The position numbers were made by a program, and so were the translations under genes. The notes under the pieces are model-generated. The model saw nothing but the letters and a program-made list of their open reading frames with translations. It made no database searches and was not told where the DNA came from. This document shows, one piece after another, positions 1-5,573 of a stretch of DNA of 8,616 nt (its first letter is position 1; each line of letters opens with the position of its first letter). The stretch is taken from positions 1-8,616 of the forward strand of contig JAFKLV010000049.1 in assembly GCA_017304125.1 (NCBI GenBank). Reading direction: 5' to 3'. This DNA comes from Sphingomonadales bacterium (GTDB lineage: Bacteria; Pseudomonadota; Alphaproteobacteria; Sphingomonadales; Sphingomonadaceae).

Positions 1-1178
1 TCGATCCGGTCGCGGGGAAATATCACACCAACGAAGTGTTCGGCGAAATCGTCGCGCCTTTGGTGTCGGCGCAGAACGGCCTCAAATGGCTGCACACGCT
101 CGAATTCGACGGATCGGCGCGCTACGTCCGCAACTCCCTGTCGGGTGGTGACCTGACATGGAGCGCGGGCGGCCGCATCGCCTTCGTCCCGGACATCACC
201 TTCCGCGGCAATTTCACCCGCTCGATCCGCTCGCCCGCGATCACCGAGGCGTTCAATCCGTCGTCGATCGCTTATGAGGCGGGCGCCGATCCGTGCGACA
301 CGCGCTTCGTGGCGAACGGGCCGAACCCGGCGGTGCGCCGCGCGAATTGCGTCGCGGCGGGGATCAACCCGGCGACCTTCATCTCGAACTTCAGCAGCTT
401 CCAGATCCCGGTCACCGTTTCGGGCAACCCCGATCTGCGCAACGAAAAGGCCAATAGCTGGACGGTCGGCGCGATCGTCCAGCCGAGCTTCGCGCGCGGG
501 CTGTCGCTCGCGGTGGATTGGGTGAACATCAGCCTGAAGGATGCGATCGTCACGCTCGACGGGCCGTCGATCCTCAATGCCTGCTATGATTCTCCCGGCT
601 ATCCCAACCAGTTCTGCAAATTGTTCACCCGCGACGCCACCGGCCAGATCGTCACGATCCACGAAGGCTTCTACAATGCCGCGAGCTATAAGAGCGCCGG
701 GCTGCAGGCGACGCTCGCCTATCGCCTGCCGCTTGATCGCATCGGGGTGCGCGACGCTGGGGCGATCGGGCTGGCGGTGAATTACTTCTACCGCGACACG
801 CTCGAAACCCAGATCGGCACCGACGACATCAAGCATATCGCGGGCTCGATCGGCTATCCGCGCCATTCCGGCACGGCAAACCTCAGCTATGACGGCAGCA
901 AGTTCAACTTGCTGTTGCAGGCGCAATATGTCGGCAAGAGCCGGTTCGACATGGATGCCGCGCCCAATGCGACCGATATCACCGGGGTCGGCGACTGGTG
1001 GCTGTTCAACGCCACGGTCGGGGCGAAGGTCAACGAGCGCTTCGGGCTGAAGCTGATCGTCGACAATCTGTTCGACGCGACCCCGCCCTATCCGGCGCCG
1101 CTCGGCAACGGCACCCGACCCTATTTCTCGGGGATCATGGGACGGTATTTCACCGTCGCCGCGACCGCGAAATTCTGA
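1..1178 (+). CDS. TonB-dependent receptor, C-terminal beta-barrel part (5' end outside window)
   Basis: This is the outer-membrane barrel of a TonB-dependent receptor, an active importer powered by TonB-ExbBD. The frame is open from base 3 with no start signal, so the GTG at 36 is internal and the signal peptide and plug are missing. Numbering from that GTG as residue 1, it has barrel motifs typical of sphingomonad/Caulobacter receptors: FRGNFTRSIRSPAITEAF (about 56-73), then GNPDLRNEK (about 130-138) and FYNAASYKSAGL (about 212-223). The C-terminal block has IVDNLFD (341-347) and a final Phe, as outer-membrane barrels usually end in an aromatic residue. Two cysteine pairs, C87/C105 and C183/C194, lie in predicted extracellular loops and could form disulfides. 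The substrate is not readable from this part. The gene ends just before a strong hairpin terminator and converges on a second, clearly different TBDR. Confidence 0.9.
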   Translation, partial: DPVAGKYHTNEVFGEIVAPLVSAQNGLKWLHTLEFDGSARYVRNSLSGGDLTWSAGGRIAFVPDITFRGNFTRSIRSPAITEAFNPSSIAYEAGADPCDTRFVANGPNPAVRRANCVAAGINPATFISNFSSFQIPVTVSGNPDLRNEKANSWTVGAIVQPSFARGLSLAVDWVNISLKDAIVTLDGPSILNACYDSPGYPNQFCKLFTRDATGQIVTIHEGFYNAASYKSAGLQATLAYRLPLDRIGVRDAGAIGLAVNYFYRDTLETQIGTDDIKHIAGSIGYPRHSGTANLSYDGSKFNLLLQAQYVGKSRFDMDAAPNATDITGVGDWWLFNATVGAKVNERFGLKLIVDNLFDATPPYPAPLGNGTRPYFSGIMGRYFTVAATAKF

Positions 1179-1199
1179 TCGCGATCGGTTGACGTGAAC

Positions 1200-1230
1200 A
1201 CGGCCCGCGGAGCGATCCGCGGGCCGTTTT
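1200..1230 (+). terminator. Rho-independent terminator of the leftmost TBDR, possibly bidirectional
   Basis: A perfect GC-rich stem, CGGCCCGCGG (1201-1210) with CCGCGGGCCG (1217-1226), encloses the 6-base loop AGCGAT. An extra A-T pair (1200/1227) extends it, and TTTT follows at 1227-1230. It lies 22 bases after the plus-strand stop in the 64-base gap between converging genes. Read on the minus strand the same stem is followed by only TGTT, so it should act mainly on the plus-strand gene and more weakly on the minus-strand TBDR. Confidence 0.8.
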
Positions 1231-1242
1231 CCGTTGCGCCGC

Positions 1243-3504
1243 TCAATAGCGGATCATCGCCTCGATCGCGATCGTGCGCGGCGGCGCGATCATCACGACA
1301 TGGCTGTTGTTGTTGAGCAGCGGGGTGTTGAACGCCTGGGTGACGATCACCTGGTTGCTCAGATTGCGCCCGATCAGCGCGATTTCCCATTTGTCGCGGC
1401 TGTCGTGGATCGCCAGCCGGGCATCGTAACGCGTATACGGCGCCTGACTGTTCAGCGGGTTGAGATCGCCCTGCATATAGGAGCGCGTGGTGTGATCGGC
1501 CGAGCCGCGCGCGGTCACCACCAGCGTGTCGCTGACCGGCACGTCGAGCTGGAGATAGCCCGATCCCTTCCACTCCGGCGCGCGCACCAGCGGCGATCCG
1601 GCGAGGTTGTTGGTCGCCGGGGTGCAGGTCGCCGGCGCATTGTAGACGCACGGGCCGCCCGGATAATCGTCGTATTTCGCGTCGAGATAGGCGCCGGCGA
1701 AGCCGATAGTGACGATGCGATTGGGGTGGAAGCGGGTGTCGATCTCCACCCCCTGCGCGGTCGCCTCGGCGGCATTGCCGGTGATGAACGCGGTGCCGTT
1801 GTACGACGAGACCTGCAGATTCTTGAAGCGGGTGCGGAACAGCGCGAGATCCACATCGAGCCGGCGATCGAGCAGCCGCATCTTGGTGCCCAATTCCCAC
1901 GCCCGCGCGCGTTCGGAATCGAAATCGAACCGGCCGTTGTTGTTGCGGATATTGTACAGCAGCAGGCCGTCGTTGGAGATGAAGCCGCCGCCCTTGGTGC
2001 CGGTGGCATAGCTCACATAGGCATAGATCTGCTTGCTGAATTCGTAGCGCAGGCGGGCCGAATAGTCCCACAATTTCTCGCGGCGCTCGCCGCTGATGTC
2101 GTAGTCGAGATTGTTCGCGGGGCGCCGCGCGCCGGTGAACACGCTCTGCGCCCGCGCGCTCTTGTCCTCATAGCTGTAGCGCAGGCTGCCGTTGAACTTC
2201 AGCCGGTCGGTGAGGCTGGCGTCGAGGATCGCATAAGGCGAGATCGACCAGGTCGTCTGGTCGAACGGCCGGTGCGCCAGCCCGTCGGGCACCGTCGCCA
2301 CCCCGGCGGCGATCCCGGTGTAATTGACGTCCTGCAGGATGCTGGTGTCGGCGTGGGTATAAGTGACGCCGAAGGTCGCCTTGACCCCGTCGATGATCGA
2401 CTTGGCGGCGCGGACTTCCTGCGAGAATTGCGTGCTATGCTCCGCCTGCAGCGTGTTGAGCAGCGGCAGCCCGCCCGGGATCGTGTTGAACGTGCGCGAG
2501 GCGTTGATCTTCTGGAACGCGGTGATCGAGGTGATATTCCAGTCCGCCGGGTTCCAGTTGAGCGTCAGCGACGCGGTGCGTGACCTGGTGAAGTCGATTT
2601 CAGGCGGATTGCCGCGGCTGGTGCGCCAGAAGCCCGGATATTGCTGCGCATTCACCCCACCGCTGGCATTGCGCACCAGATTGCACAAGGCGCACGTCGC
2701 CGGGCCGAGGTTGTTGAACACCGCATTCGAGCCATCGACTTGGTTGCGGAACGCCTCGATCTTGAACAAAGCCTCGAAGTTGGACGTCGGCTGCCACAAG
2801 ACCTGGGCGCGACCGGCGAGATACTTGGAGCCATTGTCCTTCTGCCCGGTCAGGCGGTTGTCGATATAGCCGTCGGCACGTCCGGCCTCGCCGCTCAGCC
2901 GGATCGCCAGCGTGTCGCTGATCGGCGCCGAGACATAGGTGCTGGCGTTGAACCCGCCCTGCGCCAGTTCGCCGCCGATCCGCGCCTCGGCCTCGAAATC
3001 GCGCGTCGGGCGGCGGGTGATGATGCTGATCGCGCCGGCATTGGTGTTCTTGCCGAACAACGCGCCCTGCGGCCCACGCACCACTTCGACCCGCTCGACA
3101 TCAAGGAACGGCACCTGCAGCGAGCGCGCGCGGCTGGAATAAACGCCGTCGACGAACAGCCCGACCGATTGCTCGAACGCAAGGTTGCTCGATCCCGAGC
3201 CGAGGCCGCGGATCGTGATCGCATAATTGCCGTTGGTATTGTCGATCTGCAGATTGGGCACCGACGACTGGAGATCGGTGAACAGACGGACGCCCTGTTG
3301 CTCCATCTGCTTGCCGCCGACCACGCCGACCGAGATCGGCACTTCCTGCAGCGTCTGCTTTTCCTTCGTCGCGGTGACGATGATATCGGAAAGCTGCGCA
3401 TCCCCCGCGCCTGCGGCCGGCGCCGTCGTCTGCGCCCCGGCGGCCGACACCCACGCGAACAACGCGCCCCCGGCCAGCAACAGCCCCAATCCCGTCTTTC
3501 GCAT
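1243..3504 (-). CDS. TonB-dependent receptor, complete (753 aa)
   Basis: A complete TonB-dependent outer-membrane receptor importing an unidentified substrate. The start is an ATG with a good Shine-Dalgarno sequence (GGGGAGG, 5 bases upstream). Residues 1-25 are a Sec signal peptide with a likely cleavage at AGA-Q. A TonB-box-like DIIVTAT (40-46) is followed by the plug (about 50-165), with VDGVYSSR (118-125) and the signature DVERVEVVRGPQGALFGKN (135-153). The barrel contains YVSYATGTKGGGF (496-508) and ends in Tyr (IEAMIRY), as expected for barrel insertion. Length is usual for TBDRs lacking an N-terminal signalling domain, so no sign of an anti-sigma partner. C271/C274 (CALC) and C619/C627 may form loop disulfides. 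It sits 81 bases downstream of a di-iron hydroxylase on the same strand. The family assignment is firm; the substrate is unknown. Confidence 0.95.
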   Translation of the reverse strand: MRKTGLGLLLAGGALFAWVSAAGAQTTAPAAGAGDAQLSDIIVTATKEKQTLQEVPISVGVVGGKQMEQQGVRLFTDLQSSVPNLQIDNTNGNYAITIRGLGSGSSNLAFEQSVGLFVDGVYSSRARSLQVPFLDVERVEVVRGPQGALFGKNTNAGAISIITRRPTRDFEAEARIGGELAQGGFNASTYVSAPISDTLAIRLSGEAGRADGYIDNRLTGQKDNGSKYLAGRAQVLWQPTSNFEALFKIEAFRNQVDGSNAVFNNLGPATCALCNLVRNASGGVNAQQYPGFWRTSRGNPPEIDFTRSRTASLTLNWNPADWNITSITAFQKINASRTFNTIPGGLPLLNTLQAEHSTQFSQEVRAAKSIIDGVKATFGVTYTHADTSILQDVNYTGIAAGVATVPDGLAHRPFDQTTWSISPYAILDASLTDRLKFNGSLRYSYEDKSARAQSVFTGARRPANNLDYDISGERREKLWDYSARLRYEFSKQIYAYVSYATGTKGGGFISNDGLLLYNIRNNNGRFDFDSERARAWELGTKMRLLDRRLDVDLALFRTRFKNLQVSSYNGTAFITGNAAEATAQGVEIDTRFHPNRIVTIGFAGAYLDAKYDDYPGGPCVYNAPATCTPATNNLAGSPLVRAPEWKGSGYLQLDVPVSDTLVVTARGSADHTTRSYMQGDLNPLNSQAPYTRYDARLAIHDSRDKWEIALIGRNLSNQVIVTQAFNTPLLNNNSHVVMIAPPRTIAIEAMIRY

Positions 3505-3509
3505 AGCGT

Positions 3510-3516
3510 CCTCCCC
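3510..3516 (-). promoter_or_regulatory. Ribosome binding site of the complete TBDR
   Basis: On the minus strand GGGGAGG lies 5 bases before the ATG at 3504. It supports this start, which also gives a complete signal peptide. Confidence 0.75.
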
Positions 3517-3561
3517 TGGCCGGCGTCCCTTTGCGCGGCACGAACGGGGGCGGCCCCTATC

Positions 3562-3595
3562 AAGAGCTTAGCAATACTTCAAGTACTAAGCTTTT
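3562..3595. promoter_or_regulatory. Palindromic hairpin over the hydroxylase stop codon, upstream of the TBDR
   Basis: Outer arms AAGAGCTTAG (3562-3571) and CTAAGCTTTT (3586-3595) pair with one G-T wobble. Nested inside is the 11-base palindrome TACTTCAAGTA (3575-3585), with a three-base bulge (CAA, 3572-3574) on one side. The minus-strand stop TAG of the hydroxylase (3588-3586) is part of the stem. It could be a weak terminator of the hydroxylase: the minus-strand 3' arm ends CTCTT, but no clean U tract follows. It could equally be a repressor operator for the TBDR, whose ATG is about 60 bases away. No convincing -35/-10 pair was found in the 81-base gap. The structure is seen; the role is inferred. 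Confidence 0.4.
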
Positions 3596-4422
3596 TCGGA
3601 TTTGCGCGCGTCTCCGCCCGGCGCCGGCCCGAATGGCAGCAGCGGCGCCATATCGGCGCGATCGTCGATCCCGTAACAGGGCGGGAGATGGTCCGGCAGA
3701 TGATGGGTGCCGAACAGGCGGTCCATTACCGGTAGCAGCGTCGCATAATTGTGATCGCGCCATTCGTCGTTGGTGTGATGCCAGTGATGGAAGGCAGGCG
3801 TGACGATCAGCTTTTCGAGAAAGCCGAAGCGAAACCGCACATCGGCGTGGATGAAGAACGCCCAGAAGGCGGCAAAGAACGGCAAGGCCAGCGCGACGAT
3901 GCTGCCATGTTGCACGCCCGCGCCGGCCAGCCCCAGCACATAGACCGGGAGCAGCGCACTGGCGCGCGACCACATCATGTCGATCGGATGATCGTGGCTG
4001 TTGGTCAGCCAGTTGACGTGCTCGGGCTCATGATGCCGGGCGTGGAATTGCCACAGCAACGGCCATTGATGCGACAGCCGGTGGCCCCAATAGCTGACCA
4101 GCTCGGCGAGCAGCAGGCTCACCAGCAGTTTCACCGGCAGCGGCATCGCCGCCACCAGCGACAGCCAGAAGCTCGGCAAAAGCCGCTGCGCCAGCGCGCC
4201 GATGATGACCAGCGGCGTGGTCAGGATCATCGCCGGGAGCAGGTTGTTGAGAAAATAATAGCCGATCTCGCCGGCCAGCGGCGATTTCCGCGCCGATCGA
4301 TCGCGCCGGTCGCGCGCGAACAGGCGCTCCAGCGGCACGAACACCGCCGCCAGAATCGCCAGCCAGATCGCCAGCCTGACGGCGTCGATCGAAAGGTCGC
4401 GGAGGAAGGTGAGATGGCTCAT
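3586..4422 (-). CDS. Membrane di-iron hydroxylase, sterol desaturase / fatty acid hydroxylase superfamily
   Basis: An integral inner-membrane oxygenase expected to hydroxylate or desaturate a lipid-like substrate with a di-iron centre held by histidines. The eight-His pattern is visible: H114-RLS-H118, H127-AR-H130-H131 and H212-H213-W-H215-H216, plus H192 in a short HAD motif and H240/H241 near the end. Hydrophobic stretches fall at about 14-34, 54-78, 94-112, 152-170 and 174-192, placing the His boxes on one face. At 278 residues it is normal for the superfamily. The ATG at 4422 is the only plausible start before the first membrane segment, but no clear Shine-Dalgarno precedes it (upstream is AAGCCCCCCGC). 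It follows the PEP-CTERM gene by 68 bases, with a hairpin between them, and precedes a TBDR by 81 bases. The substrate (sterol, carotenoid, fatty acid or alkyl ether) cannot be chosen from sequence. Confidence 0.9.
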   Translation of the reverse strand: MSHLTFLRDLSIDAVRLAIWLAILAAVFVPLERLFARDRRDRSARKSPLAGEIGYYFLNNLLPAMILTTPLVIIGALAQRLLPSFWLSLVAAMPLPVKLLVSLLLAELVSYWGHRLSHQWPLLWQFHARHHEPEHVNWLTNSHDHPIDMMWSRASALLPVYVLGLAGAGVQHGSIVALALPFFAAFWAFFIHADVRFRFGFLEKLIVTPAFHHWHHTNDEWRDHNYATLLPVMDRLFGTHHLPDHLPPCYGIDDRADMAPLLPFGPAPGGDARKSEKA

Positions 4423-4443
4423 GCGGGGGGCTTGTCGGAAAGG

Positions 4444-4475
4444 ACGGGCGGCGAGGTGGGGATCATGCCGCCCGT
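4444..4475 (-). terminator. Candidate terminator downstream of the PEP-CTERM gene
   Basis: A perfect 9-bp stem, ACGGGCGGC (4475-4467 on the minus strand) with GCCGCCCGT (4452-4444), has a 14-base loop and is followed by CCTTTCC. It starts 15 bases after the PEP-CTERM stop codon. The stem is strong but the U tract is poor, so termination may be partial and some transcript could read into the hydroxylase 22 bases further on. Confidence 0.45.
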
Positions 4476-4490
4476 TTCATGAAAATTCGC

Positions 4491-5270
4491 TTACGCCAGC
4501 GCGCGGCGCGGGCGGCGGCGCATGATGCCGCCGATCGCACCGAAGCCCATGATCATCATCGCCCAGGTCGACGGCTCGGGCACGCCCGCGACCGGCGGCG
4601 GCGCATAGGCCGACATCGACACGCCATCGAGGAACGAGATCGGCGGCTGGCCGGTCGGCGTGCCCACCGCAAGGAACGACAGAACCTGCGACGTCTTCGA
4701 CGCGACGAACGACATGGTCTGATATTCCCACGGCCCGACCTCGCCCTGCTTCAGCGAGAATTTGTCGGAATATTGCGTCTGGCTACCGAAACTTACCTTC
4801 CACTGCTCGGTCGTCGGCCCGGTCCGGTTGAAATGCTGCCCGGCGGCCTGCCAGAAATTGAGCACATAGGTTTCGCCGACCGTCAGGCCATTCACCGTCT
4901 GCGATAGCACATTGGCGAAATTGTAATCGCCATCGGCCATGATGAAATCGCCGCCATCGGGACTGGTCTTTGGGAACGGGCCGTAGGCGGTGAGCGTGCT
5001 GTCATTCTTGTCGGCGGTACCCGGCGTGGCGAGATACATCAGGTTCGATCCGCCCGTGATCTGGCCGGAGTTGGGATCCCAGTAAAAATTGGCGGATTGG
5101 CCCGACGTCGTCCACCCGACGAGCCCCGCGCCCGAGGGCACCCACCCCTTCTTTCCGTCGGCAACATTGTTCTGCTCGAACGAGCCGTTGGTGATCAGTT
5201 CGACCTTCGCCGATGCCATCTGTGGCAAAAACAGCGCCGCGAGCGCGGCGAGTGCAAGTTTCTTCATCAT
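4491..5270 (-). CDS. Secreted PEPxxWA-CTERM sorting-domain protein
   Basis: An exported surface or exopolysaccharide-associated protein of unknown specific role, 259 residues. Residues 1-21 are a Sec signal peptide (MMKKLALAALAAL...) with likely cleavage after QMASA. The mature part begins VELITNGSFEQ; a start with N-G-S-F-E and an end with FLDGVSMS (213-220) are typical of galactose-binding-like beta-sandwiches (CBM4/9 and DUF642-like). The C-terminus is a textbook PEP-CTERM tail: VPEPSTWA (230-237), a hydrophobic helix (about 238-250), then RRRPRR (251-256). Such tails are recognised by an exosortase (EpsH/XrtA family), which is not in the window. The ATGATG at 5270/5267 gives two possible starts; GGGG sits 3 bases before the first and 6 before the second, so the second may be preferred. 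The frame is open to 5456, but that extension has no export signal. Adhesion, biofilm or carbohydrate binding is plausible, not shown. Confidence 0.9.
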   Translation of the reverse strand: MMKKLALAALAALFLPQMASAKVELITNGSFEQNNVADGKKGWVPSGAGLVGWTTSGQSANFYWDPNSGQITGGSNLMYLATPGTADKNDSTLTAYGPFPKTSPDGGDFIMADGDYNFANVLSQTVNGLTVGETYVLNFWQAAGQHFNRTGPTTEQWKVSFGSQTQYSDKFSLKQGEVGPWEYQTMSFVASKTSQVLSFLAVGTPTGQPPISFLDGVSMSAYAPPPVAGVPEPSTWAMMIMGFGAIGGIMRRRPRRALA

Positions 5271-5349
5271 GAACCCCAGGTCCGCGCTATCGGCTAATTC
5301 CGAATTCGCGACAGCGCTTACCTGACCGATCGACCCACCTTGATCTATC

Positions 5350-5497
5350 GTAAAGAGATGTAAAGCCTTGCGCATATGCATCGCGATGAGACGTTTACCT
5401 TGGAAATCTCCTTGACATCGGAAAGTTTTCTCAACTTCCCTTCGAGAAATGGCCAAGGCTCTCGCTGCCCACGATAGCGCATTTTACATCTGTTTAC
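5350..5497. repeat. 16-base imperfect inverted repeat built from paired GTAAA motifs
   Basis: The left arm GTAAAGAGATGTAAAG (5350-5365, plus strand) matches the right arm GTAAACAGATGTAAAA (5497-5482, minus strand) at 14 of 16 positions. Each arm is itself a direct repeat, GTAAA-N5-GTAAA, with a 10-base period, about one turn of the helix. The arms are separated by 116 bases, too far for a simple hairpin. The form suits two binding sites for a dimeric regulator bound to one DNA face. Confidence 0.55.
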
Positions 5498-5520
5498 TTC
5501 GCTGCCGCAAAGCGTTTACC
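5392..5520. repeat. Two CGTTTACC direct repeats
   Basis: CGTTTACC occurs at 5392-5399 and again at 5513-5520, 121 bases apart, in the same orientation. On the minus strand these read GGTAAACG. They carry the same GTAAA core as the inverted repeat between and beside them and may be single half-sites for the same factor. Confidence 0.45.
5481..5510 (-). promoter_or_regulatory. Candidate sigma-70-type promoter for the PEP-CTERM gene
   Basis: On the minus strand TTGCGG (5510-5505) is followed after 18 bases by TAAAAT (5486-5481). The match to TTGNNN/TANNNT is fair. It would give a leader of about 200 bases. The -10 overlaps the right arm of the inverted repeat, so a protein bound there would be expected to control initiation. 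No experimental or comparative support is available. Confidence 0.3.
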
Positions 5521-5573
5521 ACTTTTTCTACTAACGGGGTGACCATCGATGTGAATGTTCGATATAAACCCGC

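Larger units (their letters stand above)
5271..5573. other. Repeat-rich 303-base intergenic leader
   Basis: No gene is supported here. The stretch is visibly richer in A/T than its surroundings and separates the copB stop from the PEP-CTERM start. It holds six GTAAA pentamers (either strand) within 5350-5519, a long inverted repeat, two CGTTTACC direct repeats, two short perfect palindromes (GCATATGC 5372-5379, CATCGCGATG 5379-5388) and a candidate minus-strand promoter. A small inverted repeat ATCGA/TCGAT (5545-5549/5559-5563) lies just after the copB stop, but it is too weak to call a terminator. This is most likely the regulatory region of the PEP-CTERM gene. Confidence 0.6.

Noticed and set aside
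1234..2583. Long plus-strand open frame (449 codons) opposite the complete TBDR
   Set aside because: Arg/Ala/Val-rich translation with no recognisable domain, entirely antisense to a certain gene; a by-product of high GC. The same holds for plus-strand frames 2641-3735, 3751-4482 and 6809-7627.
5271..5456. A 62-residue N-terminal extension of the PEP-CTERM protein (open frame to 5456)
   Set aside because: It puts the signal peptide in the interior, has a charged non-secretory start and covers the repeat-rich regulatory region. The start at 5270/5267 gives a standard signal peptide.
5545..5563. Terminator after copB
   Set aside because: The inverted repeat ATCGA/TCGAT is five base pairs with a nine-base loop and no U tract; too weak.
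5271..5573. Sigma-54 (-24/-12) promoter for the PEP-CTERM gene
   Set aside because: Looked for GG-N10-GC in a TGGC...TGC context on the minus strand; only partial matches such as TTGGCC near 5452-5457 without the -12 element.
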